From positions 475,795,657 through 475,859,656 of the forward strand of contig NC_081412.1 in NCBI RefSeq assembly GCF_030272615.1: a DNA stretch of 64,000 bases. The letters run 5' to 3'. Position numbers and translations under genes: made by a program. The notes under the pieces were generated by a model. The model was not told the DNA's origin. It was given only the letters and a program-made list of their open reading frames with translations, and did not search any database. Shown here piece by piece: positions 12,145 through 25,447 of the stretch; the stretch's first letter is position 1; every line of letters starts with the position of its first letter. The DNA is from Cryptomeria japonica. Taxonomy: Eukaryota; Streptophyta; Pinopsida; Cupressales; Cupressaceae.

Positions 12145-14779
12145 TGTGAGGCCCTACCCCGATTCAGTTTGACACTTTCAGTTATTTGCATATTGAGACT
12201 ATTATGGATGCTTATTTTATGCATTATGGACTTAGAACTTATATGATTTGGATCACACTGACATTTGCTGATGTTTTATTTCATGCATGATGATTCTGAA
12301 ACTTTAGATATGTTATTAGAATAGAATTACATTATGATGGTGGATGTCGTTATTGAAAATTTGCAGGATTTCATTTTGATGATAAAAGAATGATGCCTAT
12401 TTATGAATGGTTCAATTTTGGGAAAATTATGTTAATTGCTTATGTGAAATTGAATTTGAACGAATGAGATATTGAATTATTGTTGTCAAATGTATGAATG
12501 TTGATGTGTAATGAAATCCATGTATTTGAGTATGTATAATTGTGATTATTTGGAGTTACTAATGTGTTATTTGAGATGCGCAGGAAAATTATCCATGTGA
12601 CCATGGAATTTATGGAGAACCAAGCCTAGACCAATGTGCGTTTGTTAAGCCGGGAGTTGTCTATTTGGAGAGACAACACCCCTCCCCTTGTAATGTATTT
12701 TATTTGTGATGTGTATAATGCTTGAGTGTAAAATTTAATTTATATGTAATTATGTAATCCTTCAAGAGACCAATTTTCCATGTGTGATTTTTATATTATA
12801 TTTTGTTGTGTCACTTGACACATGTGCTGATTAAGTGTCATTGATGTTGACTTGTCTCTTGGAGGGAGTTTTGTTTCTACCAAAGCCAATTCAAAAACAT
12901 GAGTGTGGTCCCAAATTTGTCTTGGGTAGGGAGTCATGGGAGTGGTCAACTCATGCTTGACCCGTAGGTAAACTTCAGTGGAGTTTCCAAAGGGTTTAAT
13001 GGACTCCTAGGGTAAGTTTTTAGGCTTTCACAAAGGTCCTAAGGGTATACCTATGGGTTAGGGGTGTTTTGCAACATGTGGCTTCTCCCATGTGACTATG
13101 AAGTCACTTCAAAAAGTGGTAATTCCAAGATGCACGAAAATTGAACTTAGAAAGTTCTCCCTAGGATAGAGAACCTTCCCTTTAGGAGTTAAACTCTCTT
13201 CCCCATCCTCTTCCACCTTTTCCCTTTCCAATTTTAGTAAAGTGCAAGAGTTTGGGGAAGGGCAACCAATGGGAACTCACACCTCACCCAAGGGGTTGGG
13301 AAGTGTGTGAGAGGCCTTCTTAGGCAAGATTTTTCAAACTTAGTGAGTAATCACCCACTCTCCTTTCTTGGAGATCTTGCTTGTTTGGAAAAAAGTTAGT
13401 AGGAGTTTGGCATTTTAGTGGAATTTTGGAGAAAGTTAGTGGGAATTGGGCAGCTCATCCCCAACTAAAATTAGCAAACCTATTGGCAGAATAAGGTTAG
13501 TTACTTCTTACCTCCTCTGGTTATGTGGTAAATGTTAATTTGTGTTGTTTCGTGAAAGCAAAGAGTTGAATGTAAGAATGTGCATTATGAAGTTTTTATT
13601 GTTGAAGTTGAAAATGAGTAGTTTCTCTTCTTTGTAAATTGTTTGTGTTCTTATTGTTTTGGGTGTGTCCATGATCTCCTATCCTTGGGAGGGTAGGAAG
13701 ATCTTGGGGTGGAAGGAGTTTGACAGCCATGGGTGAGAGGCTCTCCTCATGGAGAGTGTTCTCAAGGGGGTCCTTGGTGACCCTTGATGCATAGCTTTGT
13801 GTATGCATTTGGGGGTCATAAGGGGAGCATATATGGCCTTGAGCCTTTTGGGGGGCATAAGGTTGTGAAAGTATTTGGGTTGCATTGTGTTGCCATGAGG
13901 TGGCTAATGTAGTATTATTTTTTGGCATGCATTCTCCCCATAGGCACTTGGTCCACTTCCACCCATGGAAGAGTCACCATGAAAGTGGTGAATGTGAAGC
14001 TTGGGAAGGGGAAATTTGTTTGTAAATGTGTTCCTATGTGTTTATAGTGGTTTTGCATGTTTGTAGCCCATCTAGTGCTTGGTTCTCCAAGCTCGGGGGT
14101 GGCTTCTAGTAAGCCTAGGCTGGGAGGTGAGCTTCCCATGGTCAAAATGTGTTTTGTTGCAGGTTGCATGGGTATGGGGAAAGATGGATTAAAGAGCTAT
14201 GTGGCTGATTTTGTTGCAGAAAAATGTAAAAAAAAAAATATAGGGAAGAAATGGAAGCATTCAATGTAGTAGCATTCTCTTTCAAAAAAAAAAGTTGTAT
14301 TATTTTCAATGTTATTATGAAGAGAAAGAGTATTGCTGGGATTTCATCCCATATGAACTCATGTTTATTTTGTACTCAAAACTAGCTTGTATTTGCATTG
14401 TCAATGAAGACACTTATTTTACCTACTTGTAGTTTGCAAAAGAAAATAAAATGATGGTAGCATCTTGATTTAAAATGTTTTGCATAAAGGAAAGAGAGAA
14501 ATGTTTGCATTTTGGGAAACCTGAAAATTATTACTAGCTGTAAATTCATGTTCCTTTTAGTTGACATGCTGCTGTAAATTTATTCAAAAATAGACTTTTA
14601 TATTTTTCTATTATTGCAGAAATGAAAATTGTTAAAATAGTTTATTCCTTGCAAAAAAAATATATATATATATACTTACAAATAGATCCTTATCTCATTA
14701 AGCAGATTGCTATGAATAAATGAATGGTTCTTAGGCATTTTAAAAAGGATTTTCAAGTAACTTAAATGGTAAAATATAA

Positions 14780-14833
<54 letters not shown>

Positions 14834-14942
14834 TATATATATTATTTACTGTTCTTCAAATCAGTTATAACAAAAAAATATAACATAGTTTTGTTACAGA
14901 ATTTAATATTTCAAGAAATGGAGAAACTGTTAATATGATAGA

Positions 14943-14944
14943 GG

Positions 14945-15016
<72 letters not shown>

Positions 15017-15210
15017 CATATATATACATATATGTATATATATATATATATACATATATGTATATATAGATATACATATATATATATATGCATATATATA
15101 TATATACATATATATATACATATATATATATATACATATATATACATATATGTATATATATATATATACATATATGTATACATATATGTATATATATGTA
15201 TATATATATG

Positions 15211-15242
<32 letters not shown>

Positions 15243-15247
15243 TATAT
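14943..15247. repeat. compound (TA)n/(CATATA)n array in 5' LTR
   Basis: About 300 bp of TA repeats interrupted by CA/TG steps. The corresponding site in the 3' LTR (24630-24679) is a pure TA tract of about 50 bp. Apparent open frames through it ('YIYIYI') are artefacts of the repeat. Confidence 0.9.
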
Positions 15248-15404
15248 TGCTGTTTTATTCCTTTTGAAATAAAAATTTCACAGCACTGTTAACATTACAT
15301 TAAAGAAAACAGAGGCTTGATATACAAGTCATTTAAACATAAAACTACACCAATATATATATATGCATATATATATATTTATATATATATATATACATCC
15401 ATGC

Positions 15405-15444
<40 letters not shown>

Positions 15445-15635
15445 AAGGATTTGCCAAACTATGTCTCTGTAACTGAAATTATTTAAACCTGTATATATAT
15501 ATATATATATATTGTTTCTTTTATTTAAAGCAAACGCCAAACAAATGACAGATGCACCCAATCTTCCCGCAGGTCTCATCATTTTTTTGTTGCACCCAGC
15601 GAAACGTCGAAATAGGGAAGTGGTGCCTAAGTCTT

Positions 15636-15860
15636 GCGGGGGAGGAAAGCTGCGCTCGCAAGCGGCGGCGGCGGCAGCCTGCGGCACCCGTAGACTGCGG
15701 GCGACGCCATCCGCAGACTGCGGGGGCCGCAGCCTGCGGGCGGCGCCGTCCGCAGCCGGCGGTGCCGCGCTGCCGGCACCCTCGCCCCCGCACCACCGCC
15801 TCCTTCCTCCCAGCAAGCCCTGCGGTTATCTCCTTGCTCCTCTCTGCGCTGCGTGAAACC
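15636..15860. other. GC-rich, CpG-dense block in 5' LTR
   Basis: GCGGCGGCGGC and repeated 'ctgcgg' motifs create a sharp CpG island in otherwise AT-rich DNA. It is followed by a TC-rich stretch and the hairpin near 15980. It could be the promoter or leader portion of the LTR. No TATA box is obvious immediately beside it. The counterpart in the 3' LTR is 25086-25320. Confidence 0.6.
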
Positions 15861-16821
15861 CCTGCACCCCACGTGAATTCGTTGCCGCTCAGCCTCCCTT
15901 CGCCGTCCACCATGCACTCTTCTCACCAACGCAAAAAAAAAAAAAGATGTGAGAATAAGGCGTGTTCGCGCTAACCCTAATTTCGGGTTAGGGCAACACT
16001 CACAAAGTTTTAAATAAAAAGGGGGAAAATGGTTTTCAAAAATAAGTATCCCACCTTTCCCTTTCCCCTTATGACAATTAATTATAAACTCATTTTTATT
16101 AAGTTATGAGTGCAGGCATGGGTAAAAAAAAAAAATGTAATTATATATATATATATATATATACACAAATATATATATATATATGTATATATATATATTT
16201 ATATATTTTTATATAAATAAAAATAGTAGGATTAGTTTGGCATTTAATCTGTATTAAAATTGATAGAATGTAAAGATAAGTATTGTACACTTTTGTTAGT
16301 ATTGGATAAGAAGGAGGTACGATATAAGATGATTTAATCACCTAGGTGGGCTAGGTTTTAAAAAAAAAAAAAGAATAATAATAATAATTAAGAGGTATAA
16401 ACATTAAGTTCTTGGTAGGGCCAAGAGGGCCAAATCAAGTAAAAGATTATAAAGTTTCATCCTAAATATAGAGGATTCAATTAAATAAAATGTGTTTAAA
16501 CTATGAGGATAATTGAACTTAGTATTCTAGTGGACTAAGGAGGATAAGGCAAATTTTAAAACGCTTATATTCGAAAATTAAACGTTGTATTCAAGATTTG
16601 AATTTATTATTAATGAAGGTTAGAGATCCCCTTTTGGGGTAACATTAGCCCGTTGATAACTTAGCAAACCATGTTTCCCAATTGAGTTTAATTACCTGAT
16701 TGTCACCAAAAGTAATTAAGACCTAATCCAAAATGCATTATTTATTTAAGTTAATCGCACTAAGTTGCATTATTTTAATTTAAAAATTTCCCGTTCGTGT
16801 CCAAAGGTTGGGCATGACATT

Positions 16822-16833
16822 TGGTATCAGAGC
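16822..16833 (+). promoter_or_regulatory. primer-binding site, initiator Met tRNA
   Basis: TGGTATCAGAGC, a perfect match to the plant Met-i tRNA 3' end complement, 2 bases after the 5' LTR end at 16819. Confidence 0.95.
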
Positions 16834-16983
16834 AAGGTTGCCAACACTAGGGAACCTTACTCCATTACGTTTCGCTATAATTATTTAATTAATTAAATTG
16901 TATTTAATTTTATTTTGAACTAGCTAAAATATTTTCCCATAAAATAGTTATTTATTTCATTTTATTTTATTCTCTTAAAAAGG

Positions 16984-19900
16984 ATGCCTCCAGCTACGCG
17001 ACAAGCTCGCAAACGAGGTAGAGGCCCTAGGCGTGCACGCATGGCACGCGAAGAGGTCATTAGGGAGGAATCGGTTCAGGAAGTGGACCCAGCAGCTCCT
17101 CCCGAGCAACTAGTTGACCCAAACCGAGACATCTTGGTAGCTCTTCAGAACCTGATTGGGCTAGTTCAGGATAGGATTCCAGCAGTAGACCACAATGTTG
17201 AGAACCAGAACTCAGGAAGTCATAGGACAGTGGAACGGGAACGGAGTAGGAGTCCACCTCCTAATCCCGTAGAGAGTCAGGCTGTGCATGAGCCTGAACC
17301 TATTCACCTACCAGCACCACCTCCAGCCGTAGCACCAGTGTACATTGAGAGGGCACGTAGAGATCCAGGGGATCTGATCAGAGAGGTTATGCGTCTTCAG
17401 CCACCATCATTTGGGGGATCTACCGATGGGGTAGAGGCAGAGGCATGGCTTTTAAGCCTAGATAGGTGCTTTGCATTGCGCTCTTATGAGAGCAATCTAA
17501 AAGCACGTGCAGCGGTTCACCTATTGCGAGGAACAACCTCCACATGGTGGAGACAGGAAGAATATAAGTGTGGATTAGAGATAGAGACCCTCACTTGGGA
17601 GATTTTCACAGAAAGATTCAGGGAGAGGTATTTGTCAGAGCATTTCAGACAGTGTAGGGTGGATGAGTTTCATGACCTCCAGCAGAAGGGTATGTCAGTG
17701 ACACAGTACGAGAACAAGTTCTTTGAACTATTGCCTTATGTAGACTACCTGAAAGATGAAAAGCTTCTCATCAACTGATTTATCAGAGGATTGAATTCCG
17801 GCATAGCAGGACCAGTGAGAATGGCCACTCCAGGGAGCCTCCGGGTTGCCATGGAGAAGGCTTTGATAGCCGAGGAGATTCAGGCCAGACCTCATGACTC
17901 GAAGGATCGGTTTCAGAACCGTAACCCTTCACCATAGACTTATGGGTTTCAGAAACCCCACTGGAAAGGTAACAACAGGCACTCATCGGGGTTCTCCAAA
18001 CCCCCTCCTCCGCAACAGTCACAGCAAAACCAGAGGCAAAAGCCTCCACAGAATCAGCAGGGCACAAAGCCCAAGCAGTGGCAGTCACAGGGTCAGAGGC
18101 GAGATCAGAAATCTCAGGCTCCTTACACACCTCCGGCCAGGACTCAGCAGTCCTCTAGAGGTGGGTACAGTGGTTCTAGTAGGACAGGGGGACAGTCTTT
18201 CTCTAGACCACAGGGAGTATAGTTTCAGACACGAGGCCCTTGCTTCACATGTGGAGCCATGGGACACAAAGTGAGAGAGTGTCCTCAGGGTCAGATGGCA
18301 GGGAATCAGAGGATGGCAGCATCAGAGCCGATAGTTGGGGACATGGGCAAGTCCCACAGAGTCTTCGCAGCGGTTGACAACCGCCAGGCAGAGCATCAAG
18401 CCACGGTTATTGAGGTAGCAGGTATGATCAGAGGTAGCAGTGTATCTATATTATTTGATTTAGGAGCTACTGATTCTTTTATATCTCCATTGGTTGTGGG
18501 GCGTTGCGGGCTAGTGGCAACTAGGCAAGAGGTTAGTTGGGAAGTGGAATTAGCTTCAGGGGCTAGAGTGTCAGTGGAATCAGAGGTTAAGGGAGGTCAG
18601 CTTTAGATTGGCAACATCACCACCTTAGTAGACCTTAGAGTTACACCACTTGGATCATATGGCGTTGTACTTGGCATGGATTGGCTTTATGCCCACAGAG
18701 CCAAAATGGATTGTCGCCTGAAAAGGATCGAGTGTGAGGATGATCATGGCTCTCCTATAGTGATCACTGGAATTCAGAGACCCGTGTCTCTTCGTATGAT
18801 CTCCGCCATGCAGCTTAAGCGGAGCATACGAAAGGGATGTCAGTTATTTGCCATCACCATTAGTGATAGAGAAGAAGAAGAGGAAAAGGAACCATCTATT
18901 GACGACCATCCTATCCTTAGAGAATTTGCAGATGTCTTTCCTTCAGAGTTACCTGGTATGCCGCCCCGTAGAGAGATTGATTTTCATATAGACCTTGTTC
19001 CAGGAGCCGAACCAATTTCAAGAGCACCATATAGAATGACTACAAATGAGCTTAATGAGCTCAAGATACAGCTTGAGGAACTCCTAGAGAAGGGCCACAT
19101 TCGCCCTAGTGTATCCCCTTGGGGTGCACCTGTCATCTTCGTGAAGAAGAAGGATGGATCTCTCCGATTATGCATGGACTACCGTCAGTTGAACAAAGTA
19201 ACCATCAAGAACCAATATCCATTGCCCAGGATCGATGATTTGTTCGACCAACTTCAAGGTGCCAAAGTATTTTCCAAGATTGATCTAAAATCAGGATACC
19301 ATCAGTTGAGAATAGTGGAAAGTGATATCCACAAGACCGCATTTCGCACTAGATATGGCCACTATGAGTTCACCGTGGTCCCATTTGGTCTTACGAATGC
19401 CCCAGCAGTTTTTATGAGTCTCATGAATGGAGTATTCCGTACATTCCTCGACTGATTTGTGATTGTGTTTCTTGACGACATTTTGATATATTCACGGAAT
19501 GAGGAGGAACATGAGGAGCACTTGAGACAGGTTTTGCAGTGTTTGAGGGAAAATCAATTGTATGGCAGTTTGTTGAAGTGTGCTTTCTTTAGAACTGAGA
19601 TCAAGTACCTTGGTCATGTGATATCCAGTGATGGGATCTCAGTAGACCCATCAAAGATCAGAGCAATTATGGATTGGCCAGCACCTACCAGTGTGACAGA
19701 GGTCAGGAGCTTCATGGGCTTAGCAGGTTATTATCGACGTTTTGTTGAGGGATTCTCTAGAATTGCTCATCCTATCACTTCTCTTCAGCACAAAGGGAAG
19801 AAGTTTGAGTGGACGGAGAAGTGCGAGAAGGCCTTTCAGGAACTTAAAAAGGCACTTACTACCGCACCTATCCTTGTAGTACCGGATCCTTCAGCTGATT

Positions 19901-21750
19901 TCATGGTTTGCACAGATGCTTCCCTAGATGGTTTAGGAGCAGTACTTATGCAGAATGGCAGAGCTATAGCTTTTGAGTCCAGGAAACTCAAGACTCACGA
20001 GCTTAATTACCCCACTCATGACCTTGAGCTTGCAGCCGTAGTGCATGCACTTGTGAGATGGAGACATTTCCTTTTGGGTCACCATTTTGAGTTGCACTCA
20101 GATCATCAGAGCTTTCAGTACATATTTACTCAGCCAAATCTTAATGCACGTCAGAGGAGATGGATGGAATTCTTGTGTGAGTATGATTTTGACGTTCACT
20201 ACATCAAAGGGAAAGAAAATGTAGTTGCAGATGCTTTGAGTAGGAGACGTCACGAGGTATTCACCATGTCTATGAGCACAGATTTGAGAGATCGGATCTT
20301 GCAGCGATTGCCAGAGGACAGATGGTATTTAGAGGTTTGCGAGGCTATTCGATCTCAGGAAACTGTAGAAGGGAAATATGTGGATTATTCCTTAGAGCCC
20401 GATGGTTTATTACGCCATAGAGGGCGCATCTATGTACCTTCTTCCGGGGGATTGCGAGAGTTCATTATCACAGAGGCTCATAGAGCCCCTTATGCAGCAC
20501 ATCCCGGGGTCAAGAAGTTGCATGCAGACTTGAGAGAACTATATCATTGGCCAAGAATGCGACAGCTTATCGCCGAGTTGGTAGCCCGATGCCTTGAGTG
20601 TCAGAGAGTCAAGGCGGAGCACAGCCATCCAGGTGGGTTGCTCCAATCTCATGCTATACCAGAGTGGAAGTGGGACACTATATCCATGGATTTTATCATT
20701 GGTCTCCCTATGTCATCTCGCCGCCATGATGCCATCTTGGTGACGGTTGACAAGTTGACCAAAGTGGCTCACTTTTCACCAGTTCGTACCACCTTCACAG
20801 CACCAGCAGTAGCACAGGTGTTTTTGTGAGACATTGTCAGACTTCATGGTGTTCCACGTAAGATCATTTCCGACAGGGATTCCCTCTTCACTTCCTCTTT
20901 TTGGAAGGCGTTACAGGCAGCTATGGGTACCAAGCTCAATTTCAGTATAGCCTATCATCCGGAGACGGATGGCCAGACAGAGAGAGTTAATCAGGTGTTA
21001 GAGGATATGCTTCGCATGTACGTCATGGATCACTAGACCAGATGGGAGGAGTACCTTCCTTTAGTGGAGTTTGCCTATAACAATGGGCATCACACGTCCT
21101 TAGGGATGCCACCCTATCAGGCATTATATGGCAGACCTTGTAGGACACCATTGAGTTGGGACCGCATTGAGGACAGAGTTGCTATTGGTCCAGAGATAAT
21201 TCGGGATATGGAGCGGCAGGTGGATTTGATTAGGCAGCGTCTTAGAGAGGCACAGGATAGACAGAAGAAATATGCAGATGCAAAGAGGGTTGATCGTAGC
21301 TACTCAGTTGGAGACAGAGTCTTCTTGAGAGTGCGACCGCATAAGAGTCCAATCCATTATGGAAAGGGTTCTAAGCTCACACCTCGCTTTGTAGGACCAT
21401 TTGAGATCCTTGAGAGGATAGGGCCAGTTGCCTACCGTCTAGCTTTGCCACCTAGCCTGTCACGCATCCACGATGTGTTTCATGTTTCAGTTTTGAGGAA
21501 GTATATCTATGATGAGTCTCATATTCTAGATTGGGATGCCTTGCAGGTGGAGTCGGACGAGCAGCTAGCTTTGGAGCCCATTCGCATTTTGGCACGCCGG
21601 ACGCTGAGCCTTCGAGGACGAGAGATGGACCAGGTTAGAGTCCAGTGGGATTGCTATGATGAGGTCACAGCCTCATGGGAGGATGCAGCACTTATGAGAT
21701 CACAGTACCCCCACCTTTTTGATGAACTCCAGGAGGAAGTTCATGCCTAG
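16984..21750 (+). pseudogene. gag-pol: chromovirus gag-pol polyprotein, seven in-frame stops
   Basis: A single frame of 1589 codons from ATG 16984 to TAG 21748-21750. Domains by residue: basic N-terminus; retrotransposon gag (~129-290); CCHC knuckle C-x2-C-x4-H-x4-C from residue 420 (18241); protease at ~491 reading D-L-G-A-T-D-S, where the family has D-S/T-G; RT (about 18960-19500) with 'VPFGLTNAP' and the catalytic 'FLDD' at 19468-19479; RNase H ('CTDAS', 'HSDHQS'); integrase zinc-binding HHCC, then the DDE core ('MDFIIGLP', 'ISDRDS', 'TERVNQ'); GPF/Y-type region; and a C-terminal chromodomain-like tail. Stops: TGA 17776, TAG 17935, TAG 18220, TAG 18604, TGA 19453, TGA 20827, TAG 21034. There is no frameshift anywhere. 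Each stop is one C-to-T from CGA or CAG. It cannot make a full polyprotein without readthrough. Confidence 0.93.
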
Positions 21751-21760
21751 AGGGGGAGGG
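21751..21760 (+). promoter_or_regulatory. polypurine tract
   Basis: AGGGGGAGGG immediately after the gag-pol stop codon and immediately before the 3' LTR start; it primes plus-strand DNA synthesis. Confidence 0.95.
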
Positions 21761-24395
21761 TGTGAGGCCCTACCCCGATTCAGTTTGACACTTTCAGTTA
21801 TTTGCATATTGAGACTATTATGGATGCTTATTTTATGCATTATGGACTTAGAACTTATATGATTTGGATCACACTGACATTTGCTGATGTTTTATTTCAT
21901 GCATGATGATTATGAAACTTTAGATATGTTATTAGAATAGAATTACATTATGATGGTGGATGTCGTTATTGAAAATTTGCAGGATTTCATTTTGATGATA
22001 AAAGAATGATGCCTATTTATGAATGGTTCAATTTTGGGAAAATTATGTTAATTGCTTATGTGAAATTGAATTTGAACGAATGAGATATTAAATTATTGTT
22101 GTCAAATGTATGAATGTTGATGTGTAATGAAATCCATGTATTTGAGTATGTATAATTGTGATTATTTGGAGTTACTAATGTGTTATTTGAGATGCGCAAG
22201 AAAATTATCCATGTGACCATGGAATTTATGGAGAACCAAGCCTAGACCAATGTGCGTTTGTTAAGCCGGGAGTTGTCTATTTGGAGAGACAACACCCCTC
22301 CCTTTGTAATGTATTTTATTTGTGATGTGTATAATGCTTGAGTGTAAAATTTAATTTATATGTAATTATGTAATCCTTCAAGAGACCAATTTTCCATGTG
22401 TGATTTTTATATTATATTTTGTTGTGTCACTTGACACATGTGCTGATTAAGTGTCATTGATGTTGACTTGTCTCTTGGAGGGAGTTTTGTTTCTACCAAA
22501 GCCAATTCAAAAACATGAGTGTGGTCCCAAATTTGTCTTGGGTAGGGAGTCATGGGAGTGGTCAACTCATGCTTGACCCGTAGGTAAACTTCAGTGGAGT
22601 TTCCAAAGGGTTTAATGGACTCCTAGGGTAAGTTTTTAGGCTTTCCCAATGGTCCTAAGGGTATACCTATGGGTTAGGGGTGTTTTGCAACATGTGGCTT
22701 CTCCCATGTGACTATGAAGTCACTTCAAAAAGTGGTAATTCCAAGATGCACGAAAATTGAACTTAGAAAGTTCTCCCTAGGATAGAGAACCTTCCCTTTA
22801 GGAGTTAAACTCTCTTCCCCATCCTCTTCCACCTTTTCCCTTTCCAATTTTAGTAAAGTGCAAGAGTTTGGGGAAGGGCAACCAATGGGAACTCACACCT
22901 CACCCAAGGGGTTGGGAAGTGTGTGAGAGGCCTTCTTAGGAAAGATTTTTCAAACTTAGTGAGTAATCACCCACTCTCCTTTCTTGGAGATCTTGCTTGT
23001 TTGGAAAAAAGTTAGTAGGAGTTTGGCATTTTAGTGGAATTTTGGAGAAAGTTAGTGGGAATTGGGCAGCTCATCCCCAACTAAAATTAGCAAACCTATT
23101 GGCAGAATAAGGTTAGTTACTTCTTACCTCCTCTTGTTATGTGGTAAATGTTAATTTGTGTTGTTTCGTGAAAGCAAAGAGTTGAATGTAAGAATGTGCA
23201 TTATGAAGTTTTTATTGTTGAAGTTGAAAATGAGTAGTTTCTCTTCTTTGTAAATTGTTTGTGTTCTTATTGTTTTGGGTGTGTCCATGATCTCCTATCC
23301 TTGGGAGGGTAGGAAGATCTTGGGGTGGAAGGAGTTTGACAGCCATGGGTGAGAGGCTCTCCTTATGGAGAGTGTTCTCAAGGGAGTCCTTGGTGACCCT
23401 TGATGCATAGCCTTGTGTATGCATTTGGGGGTCATAAGGGGAGCATATATGGCCTTGAGCCTTTTGGGGGGCATAAGGTTGTGAAAGTATTTGGGTTGCA
23501 TTGTGTTGCCATGAGGTGGCTAATGTAGTATTATTTTTTGGCATGCATTCTCCCCATAGGTACTTGGTCCACTTCCACCCATGGAAGAGTCACCATGAAA
23601 GTGGTGAATGTGAAGCTTGGGAAGGGGAAATTTGTTTGTAAATGTGTTCCTATGTGTTTATAGTGGTTTTGCATGTTTGTAGCCCGTCTAGTGCTTGGTT
23701 CTCCAAGCTCGGGGGTGGCTTCTAGTAAGCCTAGGCTGGGAGGTGAGCTTCCCATGGTCAAAATGTGTTTTGTTGCAGGTTGCATGGGTATGGGGAAAGA
23801 TGGATTAAAGAGCTATGTGGCTGATTTTGTTGCAGAAAAATGTAAAAAAAAAAATATAGGGAAGAAATGGAAGCATTCAATGTAGTAGCATTCTCTTTCA
23901 AAAAAAAAAGTTGTATTATTTTCAATGTTATTATGAAGAGAAAGAGTATTGCTGGGATTTCATCCCATATGAACTCATGTTTATTTTGTACTCAAAACTA
24001 GCTTGTATTTGCATTGTCAATGAAGACACTTATTTTACCTACTTGTAGTTTGCAAAAGAAAATAAAATGATGGTAGCATCTTGATTTAAAATGTTTTGCA
24101 TAAAGGAAAGAGAGAAATGTTTGCATTTTGGGAAACCTGAAAATTATTACTAGCTGTAAATTCATGTTCCTTTTAGTTGACATGCTGCTATAAATTTATT
24201 CAAAAACAGACTTTTATATTTTTCTGTTATTGCAGAAATGAAAATTGTTAAAATAGTTTATTCCTTCCAAAAAAAAAATATATATATATACTTACAAATA
24301 GATCCTTATCTCATTAAGCAGACTGCTATGAATAAATGAATGGTTCTTAGGCATTTTAAAAAGGATTTTCAAGTAACTTAAATGGTAAAATAAAA

Positions 24396-24527
<132 letters not shown>

Positions 24528-24627
24528 ATTTACTGTTCTTCAAATCAGTTATAACAAAAAAATATAACACAGTTTTGTTACAGAATTTAATATTTCAAGA
24601 AATGGAGAAACTGTTAATATGATAGAG

Positions 24628-24681
<54 letters not shown>

Positions 24682-24832
24682 CTGTTTTATTCCTTTTGAA
24701 ATAAAAATTTCACAGCACTGTTAACATTACATCACAGAAAACAGAGGCTTGATATACAAGTCATTTAAACATAAAACTACACCAATATATATATATATGC
24801 ATATATATATATATATATATATACATCCATGC

Positions 24833-24922
<90 letters not shown>

Positions 24923-25420
24923 GATCTGCCAAACTGTGTCTCTGTAAACCTGTATATATATATATTGTTTCTTTTATTTAAAGCAAACGCCAAACAAATG
25001 ACAGATGCACCACATCTTCCCGCAGGTCTCATCATTTTTTTGTTGCACCCAGCGAAACGTCGAAACAGGGAAGTGGTGCCTAAGTCTTGCGGGGGAGGAA
25101 AGCCGCGCTCGCAGGCGGCGGCGGCGGCAGCCTGCGGCACCCGCAGACTGCGGGCGACGCCGTCCGCAGACTGCGGGGGCCGCAGCCTGCGGGCGGCGCC
25201 GTCCGCAGCCGGCGGTGCCGCGCTGCCGGCACCCTCGCCCCCGCACCACCGCCTACTTCCTCCCAGCAAGCCCTGCGGTTATCTCCTTGCTCCTCTCTGC
25301 GCCGCGTGAAACCCCTGCACCCCGCGTGAATTCGTTGCCGCTCAGCCTCCCTTCGCCGTCCACCATGCACTCTTCTCACCAACGCAAAAAAAAAAAAAGA
25401 TGTGAGAATAAGGCGTGTTC

Positions 25421-25447
25421 GCCCTAACCCTAATTTCGGGTTAGGGC
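25421..25447. other. perfect hairpin with telomere-like motif, 3' LTR
   Basis: GCCCTAACCC and GGGTTAGGGC form a perfect 10-bp stem around a 7-base loop, and the arms read like telomere-type CCCTAA/TTAGGG units. The left LTR copy at 15968-15994 has a single C/G mismatch in the stem. It lies just downstream of the CpG block, so it may be in the transcript leader or act in termination or packaging; this role is inferred. Confidence 0.6.

Larger units (their letters stand above)
12145..16819 (+). repeat. 5' LTR of chromovirus
   Basis: 4675 bp, TG...CA ends. Contains several (TA)n arrays (about 14782-14843, 14943-15247, 15352-15441, 16140-16205), a GC-rich CpG-dense block (15636-15860) and a hairpin (15968-15994). 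It is near-identical to 21761-26308 apart from array lengths, scattered transitions and a ~27-bp loss close to its 3' end. Short open frames in it (for example minus-strand 13596-13928) recur in both LTRs only because the LTRs are copies. Confidence 0.95.

Noticed and set aside
13596-14169. Minus-strand frames of 68-110 codons, repeated at 23212-23785
   Set aside because: LTR sequence; conservation between the two is due to LTR identity, no domain recognised.
14865-15292. Open frames of 60-90 codons on both strands (YIYIYI proteins)
   Set aside because: They read through TA/CA microsatellites in the LTR; low-complexity artefacts.
15379-15974. Overlapping GC-rich open frames on both strands, repeated at 24727-25427
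   Set aside because: They lie in the CpG block of the LTRs, overlap in five frames and recur only because the LTRs are copies.
15968-15994. Interstitial telomere tract
   Set aside because: Only one or two CCCTAA-type units on each arm of a hairpin, no tandem array.
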